From Porites lobata (Eukaryota > Cnidaria > Anthozoa > Scleractinia > Poritidae), in assembly GCA_942486035.1 (NCBI GenBank), contig CALNXK010000008.1:4352501-4416500 (forward strand): 64,000 bases of DNA, read 5' to 3'. This document shows, piece by piece, positions 45,488 through 58,051 of this stretch. The position numbers and the translations under genes were made by a program. The first letter of the stretch is position 1. Each line of letters begins with the position of its first letter. The notes under the pieces were generated by a model, which had not been told where the DNA came from, did not search any database, and worked only from the letters and a program-made list of their open reading frames with translations.

Positions 45488-45869
45488 GCTTACGACAACC
45501 TCCGTTCCCAGTGTCTCTCTTTCTTTAGGAGGCGGAAAGAAGAGAGACCCTAGGAAGAGGCGCTTGCCGCACAGGCATACCACTGTGCTACCTCACTGTT
45601 CGTGTAGTCACCGGTCTGTGTTCCTTCGACTGGGATGTCCAGATTTAGCATTTAAAATGTGGATTTGACAGATTTCCGTGGTATGCAAAATCCAGAGCTC
45701 GGATTTTTGTGTGTGGGTCTGTTAATTGGAATTCATTTCGCGGAAGGATTTCTGTCTGGCAAAATCCCGATGTAGATTCTCAAAAGACCAAATTATGATT
45801 TCCCAATCGATCACACCCGTAATGTCCCATGCAATGCCAATAATGGCAAAAAAAAATCACCCTTTCGGG
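45487..45869. other. Intergenic stretch with a possible SINE fragment
   Basis: The minus strand around 45573-45600 reads GAGGTAGCACAGTGGTATGC, an A-box-like tRNA-derived sequence, but no B box is evident. No gene seen. Confidence 0.35.
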
Positions 45870-45899
45870 TCACACTTAAATATAATTTCATCAACAGAC

Positions 45900-46640
45900 T
45901 TCTATTTCAGTTTCAGCATAATAAACAGTGGCACAGAAGTACTGCTCTGTAGCTCTCATCCACAGACTCAAAAGTTAGAACCACCTTGTATAGCATGATA
46001 AACAGTACCAAAGAAAAGCACTTCTCAGTAGCTTTCGTTTGAATGGTCAAACTTTAGGATTTCACCCACAAACTCCAAAGTTAGAACCACCTTTAACAAC
46101 ATGATGAACAGTACCACAGAAAAATTATGCTCAGTAACGTTCGTTTGAATGGTCAAAACTAAGGCTTTCACCCACAGACTCTAAAGTTAGAACCACCTTG
46201 TACAGCATGATAAACAGTACCAAAGATGTACTGCTCTGTAGCTCTCATCCACAGACTCCAAAGTTAGAACCACCCTTTACAACATGATAAACAGTGGCAC
46301 AGAAAAGTAATGCTCAGTAGCTTTCGTTTGAATGGTCAAACTTTAAGGATTTCACCCGCAGACTCCAAAGTTAGAACCACCTTATACATTATAACAAACG
46401 ATACCAAGGGAAAGTACTACTTAAATAGTAGGTCTAGTAGCTTTCATTTGAAGTCTTTGATTCGTTGGTCCTACTTTGGATTTTATCTTATCTACAGTCT
46501 CAAAAGTTAGAGCCATCTTTTTAAGCATAATAAACAGCATCACAGGGAAGTAGTCTGCTTAGTTGCTTTTATGGTCACATTTAAATGTTTCAATCACAGA
46601 CTCAAAAGTTAGTACAGCATAATGTTAACAGTATCACATG
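45900..46640. repeat. 106-bp minisatellite array
   Basis: TTAGAACCACC recurs at 45975, 46081, 46187, 46264 and 46371, giving periods of 106, 106, 77 and 107 bp; degenerate units extend to about 46640. Each unit carries ATAAACAGTACCA, CAGTAGCTTTCGTTTGAATG, GGTCAAACTTTAGGATTTCA and CCACAGACTCAAAAG. The same unit is at 12570-12830, 33 kb away. Confidence 0.9.
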
Positions 46641-48535
46641 ATAGGACTGCCCAGTAACTTGCACTTGAACGTTCACACTCCACGGAGGGGCACCAAAAAA
46701 CGTATCAGTCTCTTTCATTCTAATTGCTATACTTTGCGATTTCATCCACAGATTCTGAAGTCGAGACGTGGTGGAAGGAGATAGCTAAATTTCTCGTTTG
46801 AAGAGGGTAAGGCAATGTTATAATGTTGTTTTACTTAACTTAATCTAGAAGTTATATAATACGAACACTAAAGAAACAATTTCCGAAGAAAATTCCCTGT
46901 TTGCATAGGAAGAGCTTAATTTATTCTGTGGTCGAAAGGCGTTGAAATGAATAGTCTTATCTTTTTCATTTCAATCTTTTACCGCTACGAGCGATATTAA
47001 AAACCAGCACCGATCACACCTGCTTCGAAGACTGGAAACAATTTAGACGGGCTTTCTTTGACATCCCTTCGTTTTGTCACTCACTTCCTATACAATAAAG
47101 TTTCAGGGGTTATATAAACACACATGTCGGTCTTGACATAACCTTGCAAAGTGTGTTTTTTATTTTTTTAATCAACCATGTTTTTGAACAAGTCAGGTTC
47201 CTCAGAAAACAACCAGACGTTTTAATCATAGTGTCCATTAGCGACTGAAATACTCCAAATACTGTAATTGACTAAATGCGCTTTTAGAACGTTCTATATG
47301 GGATAAAGGAAATTCAATGAAATCTATCGGTTTCGTGTAATTTTATGAACTGAAAAAAAAAAAGGAAATTTGAATTTGAGGTTATGAATTGACGATTGTC
47401 TAATCAACCGGCCTTTTTTTACAAAAGGATATGTTTGTCTTGCCTCATTCAGCAATATTGTTTGAGCAAATAAACTTAGTTACGTAAGAGAAAAGAAACG
47501 ATCAGGCCACACGAGAGATTTTTTTGAAGAAGCAATTTTAAAAATCTGTTCCGTTTTTAGTTTCCTTCCTTTCCGTTAAACTGACGAATTGTCAGAGAAT
47601 GGATCTATTCAAAAGCTAACCCTAAACCTGTTTTCTATAAGAAATAAATATTTTATCACAATTTTCTACTCTTTCTTAGATTTGGGGACTTTAAGTTTAC
47701 CAAACATTGGCCCTCATAATCTTGTCTGTATATACTAGTAATCGCCCACGGCAAAGAGGTAAAGCTAAGAAAAAGAAACCAGTTGCGGTTAAGATTTTCT
47801 CATCCAATAAAAGTGAGTAATGGGTTATATTCATCACCGGCGTTTTTTCCAAGGTTCACCAAAGGACGAAAAAAAAACCCGATAACATAGTAATTTGTTA
47901 GGTGGCAAATGAAAAAATACGGTACGTGTCAAGATTATTTTGGCGTAAAAACTAAAGGCTTTGCGGCAAAACGCAAGAGACTCCGAAACTGACGAAAAAC
48001 ACAAAAGTCAGGCTTTGAAGAATTCCGAGACATGATTTTCTAAGCTGGCACCATTGGCCGTCCTTGTTTTGTTAAAAAGAAAATAAAGATACGCAACATG
48101 CAGCTCTGAGTGGGGTCATTTTGTGCGGAAACTATTGTGCTATTTTCCGAAACATTTTTATTTTTATTTCATATAAAATCGCAGATAAAAAAAGTAATTT
48201 AGTTTTTGTAATTACTCCTTAAAGCATGGTACTAAAACTACTTGATGCTCTGCTTTAATAACCCATTAAGTATCACTTCATTTTCGCCGTCTGAAAATGA
48301 AGCGATGACAACTAAATATAATTTTGTAAATTACCAACAGAAGTTACAAAGCACTGAACATAGTCAAATGGGGCGCACCCTTTCGACTGTGGGTGCCATA
48401 CGTTTAGTTTATCATATACGCCTACCGCAGTATTAATATCAATATACAATCACTTTTGAGTGTGTGGATGAAAGGCGCAGAATTCATAAAGCTGACATCA
48501 CGTGACATCCTATAGAGAGACCATTCAAATAATAA
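46641..48535. other. Intergenic stretch without a recognised gene
   Basis: AT-rich, with no ORF that looks coding. The ORF at 48242-48436 lacks any domain or codon bias. Confidence 0.4.
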
Positions 48536-50500
48536 GTAAATGAATAAATAAATCAAAAATAATTTATTTGTCACCCAATAAACTGTTTTTTCAGTAACAA
48601 TTGATTAAAAAGCTATAAATGTATAAAAACTATCCTAGCCAGTATAAAAAGAGTCTAAGTTTAAAAGGTTCTGTGAACTGACTATAAAATTCTCCCACGT
48701 GCGACTCTTATATTAAAAGCAACCTTAAAATTGGTCAAAATATTTACATCTGTTAAGGTTGATTTTCACTGACGCTTTTTTAACGCACGTAAGTTTTAAT
48801 CACGTAAATAAAACAGAGCCAAGATAAAAGTGCTGAGGTTCTATTTTTACGCTTACGTGCGACTCTTCATACGTTGCCTCCATTTTATTTGCGAACGCAA
48901 ATTTACGCACGTACGCACATAAAAAATTACGCGAGAGTGGAAATCAACCCGTAAGAGTTTGAGGTAATTCATTTCAAAGCTGAGTGGCTCTGTATACAAA
49001 TGACCGTTGGCCGGTAGCTGTCCTGAATAGCGGTACATCCAACTTGTTCCTGCGTCTAGTATGAACATCAGCAATGAATTCGCTGCTCAGATATGCTGGG
49101 GCTAGTCCGTGCAAACATTAAATGCCATTAAAGCGTTTCTGACTTCAAGTTACTGTACAAATGGCAACCAATGAAGTTGCTTTGATGTGGGGGTGATGTA
49201 GTCAAATTTTCTTGCCCGGCGGCGACCCTAGACGCAAAATTTTGCACTTTCTGAACTCGAACAAAGCTTTTCTTTGTTGTACTGGCCCAAACTGACGAGC
49301 AGTAAAACATTTACTGAAAACCAGCAAATTTATGGTGGCTATTAGCGGTGATTTATGAAATAGGTCTTTTACACGATTTATTTGACACAAGTTAGCTGTA
49401 CACTTGGACACCAGATCAGTCACATGTTCATTAAAACTTAGGTGTTCGTCAACTACAACACCCAAATCCTTAGCGGACTGTGACGGCCTTATCTCCTTGC
49501 CAAGTAAGGTGATCGGTAAAATCCCCCGGCATTCATGCTAACGTGTGCGAGGTTCCCAGTAATGGCAGCTTAGTTTTACCTGGATTAATAAGAAGGCTAT
49601 GATGCGTGCAACACCAGGAAGCAATCTCCTGCAGTTCCGCGTACAATTGAGCTGCAGTCTGGGCCGCCTTCCGGACAGGAAACGACAAGTAGCGCTGCGA
49701 GTCGTCGACATAGCTCTTCAGTGAGCAGCCACTGGGAATAGATGTTAAACAGGCCAGGTCCCAAGATCGACCCTTGAGGAACGCCATGCGCTACTATGCG
49801 AGAAACTGAAAATTCACCTCCAGGAGTCCATGTTCGATATTGTCGAACGCCTTTGATAAATTAAGCAGCACTAAAGCTGTAACTTGCTTTCGGTCCATCG
49901 CCTTATACGTCAAATCCGTCCTAAAAATATTCAGCGTTTCCGTAGAATGTTGTTTCTTATTTCCGTTCTGATGTTCATTGAGACAGTTTCCACGTATCAT
50001 GTACTCTTTTCGCTGGTTAAGTGCTGCACGCTCACAGATCTAACACAGAGCAGGCAGGAGTGACACAGGCCGGTTATTATTAGGGATCTCATGATCTCCG
50101 TCTTTCAAAATTGGGACAAGGTCAAATTCCTTCCAAGCTGAGGGAAAAACTGTTTTTGAAAGTGAATGATTCACAATGTCAGTTAGAACTGCCAGGATAA
50201 AAGGAGGCCACCTTTATTACTTGTCTTTCCCCGGTGTCTTGGTTGAAGGAAATAACTGAACAATTTTCCGTGTTTCTAAGGATGTAACTACTCGGAAATA
50301 AAATGGAATTCATCTGTTAGACAATGGGAATCAAAGTGGGCTCATAGGAGGACGATTGTTTGCAGCACGAGCCTCTTTGACTCATCCGCTGCACGAGCCC
50401 GGCCTACTGAAGCAAAGAACTCGTTAAAATCGTTCGCCAGTTCCTTCATATTCTTTGAGTACATCGGCCTAGATTTCTCCTCGGAGGGGCCTCAGTTTGG
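48536..50500 (-). mobile_element. Decayed CR1/Jockey-type LINE
   Basis: Read on the minus strand, broken frames give in order: FPSAWKEFDLVPILKDGDHE with NNRPVSLLPALC (about 50190-50040), the start of the reverse transcriptase; LVLLNLSKAFDNIEHGLL (about 49890-49820); the catalytic YVDDSQ (about 49720); then GVVVDEHLSFNEHVTDLVSK, FYCSSVWASTTKKSF and VQKVQNFASRVAAGQ to about 49200. A TAAA-type tail lies at about 48538-48560. Frame breaks in at least four places; not active. Confidence 0.85.
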
Positions 50501-50514
50501 GCTAAAAGTAAGGT

Positions 50515-50600
50515 GGGTGCGGGCCCCCCGGGCCCCTCCCCTTGATCCGCCACTGCTGCTCCCGATAGGAGTCGAACCTTAGGCCTTCCGGTAACTAACT
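50515..50600 (-). mobile_element. hAT-like terminus joined to a tRNA-derived SINE fragment
   Basis: The minus strand reads GGTTCGACTCCTATCGGGAG (B box, complement of 50568-50579) and then CAGTGGCGGATCAAGGGGAG followed by a G-run, a widespread transposon end. Two short remnants abut. Confidence 0.55.
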
Positions 50601-50849
50601 GGTTCTAACTTTCCAGTTCGGGACTGGTTTTATCTGTTTATTTTCTAGAAATTCTCAACTTGAGTCTGACGTTTGCCGTTTGCGATAAACGTGAATCTTC
50701 TGCCGTGCCGAACTACTATCATTTTTCGACTACGTGTAATTCAGACAATGAGGAACCAAATTCAGGATTTTTGCCTCGTAACAATTTTCTCCCAACTCCT
50801 CGTGGAAACGCAATCTCGCCAAAAACATTAATATAATTTAATTTTGTTT

Positions 50850-51185
50850 CCGCCGTTGTCACGACGTTCAGGAATTCGCCGTGCCAGAAGACCACAGAAC
50901 GAAAACCATCGGTTACATTTTATTCTCCCTCAACTTTTGTCGTTCAGCATAATTAATTCCTGAAGAAAGTTCGGCACGGCATAACGACTTTCGTTGTCTG
51001 GGCCCAAAAATTTCTACTAATCATTTTTTACATTTTTACAATGAGGGTTTTCTGCATTTTCTCTCCCACGTTAAACTGAAAATAAGTCCGCCGTTGTCAA
51101 ACTTGTCAGGGTGACAACCAAAGAACGAAAACCACCCGTTACATTTTATTCTACCTCAACTGGAGAAAGTTCAGCATAATTATCA
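50850..51185. repeat. Direct repeat of about 100 bp, 239 bp apart
   Basis: CCGCCGTTGTCA, AGAACGAAAACCA, CGGTTACATTTTATTCT, CTCAACT and GTTCAGCATAATTA occur in the same order at 50850-50955 and 51089-51185. Diverged; no gene. Confidence 0.7.
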
Positions 51186-54100
51186 TCTTAGGTCAGGAGC
51201 TAACCTCCACTTGCGCCAGATTTGTTAGACCAAGCACACTCAAGATTTTATTAACACTTAAAAGTATTAGTTGTTGGTAGTTAGTAATTTTTGAAGTACC
51301 TTTGCGATTTATTATCTGTTTTTGGTACATATTATTTTACGATTATAAGTAGCTCTGTAATTCAGCCTTTGATGTACAATGTATTGCTCCAATGAGTTGC
51401 TTTTAATAAACAGCCATTATAAGAGAAAGCGAATCACGGTAGTACACAGTTTTTCACTAAGCACGGTGCACAACATTTGATGCTGTAGAAACCTCTGAAA
51501 ACCTTGAATGAGTAAATCATCAGGCCGAAGTATGTTTTAAAGATGCTATACGTATTTTGTTGCACCATTTTACAAAAGTATTCGAGTTTACTGAGCTTGA
51601 AATCAGGAATTTTTTTACTTCAAATGATGTTTACTCAGCAGCCTTTTTTGTGGTGTAGACATTTTTTCCTGTTTTTATGCCATTCGAATTTGAAAGATGT
51701 GGTTTGTTTCGGTTGATGTTAAAATAGATCAATAATCACGAATTAGCAGCACGGCTTATAAAAGGGCCAGTTTTGTTGATTGTTCTCCCAGATTTGTACG
51801 CAGTGATGTCTGAACAGATTTAGCCAAACGTCTAGCAAATCCCTCACTAGGCCTGTACCACGGCGTTTTTACGTCATGGTTTATTTATAGATGCATTTTA
51901 GAGCACCTTCTCCAGCGAAAGTTAAAGCTCCGCTCCATCTTTGAGCGCACTAGAAGCATAATATACGTAAATAAATGATATTAAAAGGTCAAAAATACCA
52001 TTTTCAGGTGCGTAGGTTTTGCGGACTAGGTTTGTGGGACTGAAACGATATTCTACTGAAATTCGCGCCAAATTTCTCTAAAAATAAGCTGCTTGGTGAA
52101 AACGCCGTGGCACAACTACATGAAAGTTGCTTGCTCCGGATTATGGGCTCGGCTCCTTTGTTCATCAACTACTCCAGCCAAAATTCCATGCGAAAGAAAG
52201 GCGATAAAATGAGCAACGAAGTTGGCTATAAAAAAAGGAGTGCAAAGGGAAAAAGTGAGCGAGAAAGAAAGATCGAAAAAGATTCGCAAACATGAATAAA
52301 ACTGGCTTATGTGCATGCGGCAGACACAAACGAGCTGCTTGTATCAGTTGCCAGTTTTGAAAAGTTGAGCCGTTTGTCAGCTGTCAGTAAACTCCATCCA
52401 GACCCTCTACTTTTGACTTTCATTCGAGCCCACGAGCGGGCTCTCTTGTGGGACAGCAAGAGGGCCGCGAGACTTTTGCGCGAGGTCCGAGACAAGCCAG
52501 CGCGCCATGCGAGTGGTAACTCCTCGCGCGAAAGGTATCGCAGACAACCTAGTTCCGGGTTAATTAACTATCTGGAAGAACCGTCCAACATGTTGGTGTG
52601 ATTCAGCCAATTAAAAAATCGGATTTTAACCCCTTAAGCCTTCGCACAATTTTCCTTAGAATGGAATAAAACGCAAACGTTTAGCTTTGTGATTTTGTGA
52701 AAGAAGAGTTTGTTCATGGTCGAGTTTGGTATTTTTTGAATAAAATCAAGTTACCCATATCTGTTATAGGTTGTCCCGTCGGTTAGGCATTCCAAAGTAC
52801 CTGTATCTTATCGCAAACAGTGCAGTGAATTTCGCAAATATTTAAAAAACCGTAACAGAAATCAAAGTTTAGGATAAGAAAAATATTATTTTACGGCTCA
52901 GTTATATCTATCATTCTATACCATCTTACGATTTTGGAGTACAATTTTAAAACTTTCGCGCAAATTTCTTCTTCCATTTCAACGCTTATTTTGGATTACC
53001 GTGAGATTTGACCTAAAGCTTACGCTGAAAAACATAAACGACCATAAATGATTTGATTTAGTATGACCTGAGAATGACAAAAAAAATGGAGCGTCAAACT
53101 AGCCTTTTAAATATACCCCGTCAATTTATGTTTCTGTATCACAACGCACTAATCATGTTTGTAAGCAATGATATTTTTAACGCAAATTGTCAGCCTAAGG
53201 CATTTCCACCTCGACAGCATTCATCGAAAACTTCTTTGACAAAGCACGTATACGCACACGAGGGAAACGTTTTTTAGTCTTACAAAATATTGAGTTAAAT
53301 TGTCAAACCGCACAGGAGCAAAGTGTTGGATGTTCTTCAAATTAAAGAATAAATAAAAAACAAAGACTTCGGCGCATTTGTACTGAATAAGGAGAAAAAC
53401 ATTCAGCCGAACTTGGGATTGCTCAATAACCGTTTTGATAACACCATTAACGCGTTTGATCTTATTAGAGCTAAAACATTATCTCAAAAATATGCCGCAA
53501 AGATCACAATGTATGTTATTAGACACGCCGAAATCACAAACTTATCGTACTCAACTGATCACGATTGTTTATCGAAACAGCCACTATATGCCGACAACGC
53601 GCTCAGCGTTATAAATGTAATGTTTTTTCCTCCGGTCGTTAAGTTTTCACATATTTTAATGGGGAATCAATACTTATAGCATTGAGAACACCCGAGAAAC
53701 TAAAAGAACAATAAGATAGCAGTATTTAATTTTTGCCGAGACATTATCACTTATCAGATATTCAGCGAAACCTTATCGACGCTCGCAAACAAAAGCATAA
53801 TCTCAATTTAAAACACGTGAAATCGAAAAGAGCCATTACCTAAAACAACATTCACCTTTTTTAGTTCAGTACCAATTTACTGTAAAATAACATAGCTATT
53901 GAAAAATGGCAAAAACGCACTGAACGCTTTAAAGATAAATTGCGTTGTTTATGTTATTTCTTTTTGTTACCAAAATTCAAAAGTTGCACCACAGATTATT
54001 TTAAGTCAGAAAGTCTTGAATATTCTAATTTTCGGAAGGGGCTGTTTTATTATTGACTTAGTCATCAGATAAAAGCTTCTAAAAGAATTTTCAAGCAATT

Positions 54101-54808
54101 ATCTTTTAAGAGGACATGGCGGAAGAGAAATTGAAGTTGAATTGAATGCCGACAGCGCGCACAAAGGCGTAACAGTACCTAACAGCAGACATAGTTCTCG
54201 AAATCTTTTCATACGCTAACAGAGAAAATTTTGCAAGACAATACAGGTCGTGGCTATTTTAGACGAGGGCAAATATACAGACGTCCACCAAAGCGCATAA
54301 ATAACACAAGTTCGTTTATTTTGCGCTACTGAAACTCTTTTAGTTTCTTTGAACATCTGAATGTCTGCAAACAAGGCCAAAAAGAAAAGAACGATAATTT
54401 AACGGCGTTAGAATCATCTCAAATTGGACAACGGCTTGAAAGTTAAATTGAAAAGAAAGCTTTAATTGGTGGGAAAATCTTTCGGACACAATAGAAGCGT
54501 AATAAAACAGCACTTTCTGAGCGACTGTTTATCTAACAACATCTTTAACTATTTATTGAAAGTTTACGGTGAAATCTCCTGAAAAAATACCCTTAGCTAC
54601 TGGCAAATTGCGGTATTAAAATATATTTCGGATGTGGGGAAGTGTGTTATAATGGGAAATCTCCTTTGAAGTGGAATGTCATTAAAGAGAGCTTCCTTTG
54701 TTTACTGCGAACAATATTTTCGCACAACAAGAAGCAATAAACACTGTGTAATGTAAATTTATCGAAAATGCGATTATATGAAAAGCATTCGGGACCATGC
54801 CGAGTCAG
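51186..54808. other. Long intergenic stretch without a recognised gene
   Basis: Mostly unique AT-rich sequence. 52310-52600 is more GC-rich with several CpG (GCGCGAGG, CTCGCGCG) and open in several frames, but no frame starts from a convincing ATG or shows a domain. No repeats of note. Confidence 0.4.
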
Positions 54809-54816
54809 TATAAAAA
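54809..54816 (+). promoter_or_regulatory. TATA-box-like element before the ORF at 54940
   Basis: TATAAAAA in the context CGAGTCAGTATAAAAAAAAG, 131 bp upstream of the ATG at 54940. Spacing is compatible with a start about 30 bp downstream and a 5' leader of about 100 nt. Confidence 0.35.
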
Positions 54817-54939
54817 AAAGAGCATGCCTTTGAAAGATTTATCGTTAATCAGTGAATCACTAACGAGCTGACTCCTGGCAAATGTTCGCCTTCGAACAGT
54901 CTGGATTGAATTATCTTTTGTAAATTGCACCGAAAATAG

Positions 54940-55320
54940 ATGCAAGAATTCTTGGGAAAGCCTTTGAATTTATGCACCTGTTTCGAGGCTCAAACTATCA
55001 ACGATCAATGTACTGATCCGAGACTACTGCGGCGTGCTTTCAAGTGCTCAAATTCACTGCACAGGCGCTCGGGATTCCGGATTTTTAGTGCACGTTCGCT
55101 TGAGCATCGAAAACGTGTTTTGAAAGCAAAGCAACAGTCTGTTGTTGAAAGGATTCGAGATGGTATGGAGTTTGTTCGCGGTGGGATATCATTAAGGAAC
55201 AAAGGGGAGGAAACGAGATTCAAACTAAATATTCCTCTGTCATCTTACAAGGCCATTAAAGGCATTCAATTAGCAACTATTGACGGTCTTCCTTTGAAAG
55301 GAAATTCGTTTATTCGGTGA
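54940..55320 (+). CDS. Candidate small orphan gene, 126 residues
   Basis: An uninterrupted frame from ATG 54940 to TGA 55318-55320, intronless. It begins MQEFLGKPLNLCTCFEA; the middle is basic (SARSLEHRKRVLKAKQQSVV, then ERIRDGMEFVRGG) and the end is LSSYKAIKGIQLATIDGLPL. GC content is higher than in the flanks and codons look ordinary rather than AT-biased. A TATA-like element lies 131 bp upstream. No signal peptide, membrane segment or known domain is visible. It may be a lineage-specific protein or chance. Confidence 0.35.
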   Translation: MQEFLGKPLNLCTCFEAQTINDQCTDPRLLRRAFKCSNSLHRRSGFRIFSARSLEHRKRVLKAKQQSVVERIRDGMEFVRGGISLRNKGEETRFKLNIPLSSYKAIKGIQLATIDGLPLKGNSFIR

Positions 55321-57751
55321 AAAAGAGATATATCTCCAGGAAACGGTTTCCGCGCGATTTCGTTAATTGTTGAGGGCGAATGAATGACTGCGTCATTGCA
55401 TATGTCCCACACTATTCAGTGTAATAATTTAAAATAGGCGATCAACACATTTGACAAACACTCCAAGGGTTACCATGCAGATTTTTAAAAGCATAAAATA
55501 TGGTTTCCTCCCCCCAAATAGTTTTGAAAGATTTAGATGTTGTTTTAAAATTTTTCCGCGCTCAAGTCGAGGCATAAACGCCTTCATAAAAGATGATGAT
55601 TTTGTTCTGAAACAGCGCATGAGCGGAGCAACTTGAGTCGCCTTTGTACGAATAACATCGCTGTAGCCGGGCAATCAGAGATTACCGAAGGGAATTTGAC
55701 TCGATCAAATAACAATGGAAAAACGTATGTTGAATAATTTACACAGAACAAAGAATAGCCCCACTTCAAGAAAAACAAGTTGACAGTTCGTTTTTCAGGA
55801 CATTATTTGAAGTTTGGCCATAAAAGTTTTTGCGGCGGATAGAAGACAATGCAAACACCTCGCTGTTTTTCTAAAAAAATAACGATGAACAAGTGAATTT
55901 CAAAGTTGATTTGCGACCTCGTTTTTTGTTCCTTCTTAATTTCTTTTTCTCAGACAGTATCAAGTGCATCATGTAAATTGGTAGTTATCAGTTATCGAAT
56001 AAGAAATATTTACATCCTAACTTTCAAGTCAGCAGGAAATGGATTGTGAAGAAGCTCTTTGCCCGCCCAGAAAAAAAAAATTAATTTCAAGAAGCAGGCT
56101 GCGATAAGAAAACAAGAAATTAAAAAGAATGAAATAACGAAGGGTATACGGAAATATGCGAGCCATGGCGAACAGTTTTTGAACAAGCGCTGTCTCGAAA
56201 CACTTGCGATAAGTGCTTCAAAGAAAAACAGCCTCCCAACAGCAGTTATTTTTGTTCAAAAGCCAAGTTAAACGACATAAACAGAAGGCTTTTGAAATAG
56301 GGGTTTAATGAAAGCTTACACCGCATGGCGCGGACTTAGCGAACAAAGATGAACGTGTGTTTCCTTGGTAACTTTGTTCATAATAAACGTGAATGGCTCA
56401 ACTTAGGACGCGGCGGCATTTGAGCTGTTGCAAATTAGTTGAGTTAAAAAAGAAATTAAGAAAACCATTTGTTACCCTCCTAAAGACAAATTGGGTAAAG
56501 TTTTTCCCTGATTAATGGTAGAGAGACAGCGAGGCGTAGATGTTACGATCAATAGAGTGCGCTAGAGACGATAATTGTTGCTAAATGAAACTAAATTGAG
56601 GTGACACGGAAAAAACTGATGCTTTTGTGTTGTTTGGCCAAGTCGCTAAAATAAGACATGATCTCTTGAGCTCAAAGCAAGAAAACAAAGTAACACGCTT
56701 AGTTTTTGTAACGCAAAACTAGCCCGTCAAACAGTATCAAAGCCTCGGGCTGTTTTCTAGCATTTCCGTATCAAACTATGAGGTTAGCGAGGAAGTTCTG
56801 TTTTCCATGTTTTTCATGCGGCAATTCATATAGAAATTGAATAAATATTCAAAGGCATGTGACCGAAATCTGAAAAAAGGAAAAAACTCCCTGGTAACAG
56901 GCTACATGGACAATCAGCTGTACCAACATAAATTCATTTACTTGCGTCAGTCGCAAAAAGCGCATAGCAGAATCCAAAGTGTCTGTTTTCTTTTCAATTT
57001 TAATTTCCAACTGAACGAGAACGTGAAGTGTTAAATGAGTACCCCGCAAATTCTAAATTAGCCGAGTGGGATTGCTCCCGCAATTAATTTTTTTGAGCCG
57101 CGAACGATTGCCATCGAGTAATGGGAGGCTTGTTGAGTAAAAATCGCAAATTGTTAACTCATTTCTGCGCAGTCTTGGCGTTAAATGCTGTCATATAAGA
57201 GCTCTATTATAAAATAATTCCAGCTGACCTAACATATAGGTATACAACAGGGCGTCCATGGAGCGTGGTCGATAAATAAAATGCAAAAACATTTCTATTT
57301 TGCCACTGTTAATGAAAACTGTAGCTGATATAAATATAGGTATTTCTTGCGAAGTTCGACTGCTCGCTTAAACTGTGCTGAAAAAATGCCTCGCACTCTG
57401 GCCTCGTGAAGAGTCAGCATTTCGCTGCACCTGCAGCAAATATGATATAAGTTTATAGTTCCGTTCAGTTAGAACGCGAATTTCTATTTCTGTAGTTACT
57501 GAACTAATCCCTTTTTGGTCGTAATCTAAGGCAAATGAGAAACGCAAAGTTTGTGTGGGATATTTCACTTTGTTCTGCATCGCGGGAAACTTTTTTAGCG
57601 AATTAAATTAACATATCTCACTCTATTGTCAACATCCTTTCGACAGGCTGAAATAAAAAGACTTTTCTTTTCCGCGGAAAAAGGAAAGACCATATGGATA
57701 GATTTTGATCGAATAAGTTTCCCGCTTAGTTCGCGAGTTTAACGAATTAAG
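55321..57751. other. Intergenic stretch without a recognised gene
   Basis: Unique AT-rich sequence; small ORFs such as 56059-56271 start from non-ATG codons and are dominated by Lys runs. Nothing else seen. Confidence 0.4.
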
Positions 57752-58051
57752 ATGCGATACGAATCGAAAGTTAGGTGGGTTTTAAGAATACTAATGAAAT
57801 CGCAAGCTGCGAATCGACCATGGAATCAAAACTGCGTTGTATACTTTTCATCCCACAAGCTCCGCATTCGCCAAATGTACAGAAGGAAAAAAGCCAGTGC
57901 AGTATTTCGGCTTGAAGAGAATTTCGTCCGCGACACGACAGAACGATACACTTTAAGACAAGTTCAATTGTACAAAGTTCGGCCTTCAAAATGGGTCGAA
58001 GGGGCTAAACAGAGAAGGTTTTCTTTGTTGACACCAAACACAATAAAGTAA
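57752..58051 (+). CDS. Candidate small orphan ORF, 99 residues, basic
   Basis: ATG 57752 to TAA 58049-58051. The product is strongly basic and aromatic: it begins MRYESKVRWVLRILMKS and includes SHKLRIRQMYRRKKASAVF and LRQVQLYKVRPSKWVEG. AATAAA overlaps the last codons and could act as a poly(A) signal only if the 3' UTR is very short. No family recognised. Chance ORF is a serious alternative. Confidence 0.25.
   Translation: MRYESKVRWVLRILMKSQAANRPWNQNCVVYFSSHKLRIRQMYRRKKASAVFRLEENFVRDTTERYTLRQVQLYKVRPSKWVEGAKQRRFSLLTPNTIK

Noticed and set aside
52311..52601. 96-codon frame in CpG-rich DNA
   Set aside because: It begins from GTG rather than ATG, has no domain, and the opposite strand is equally open.
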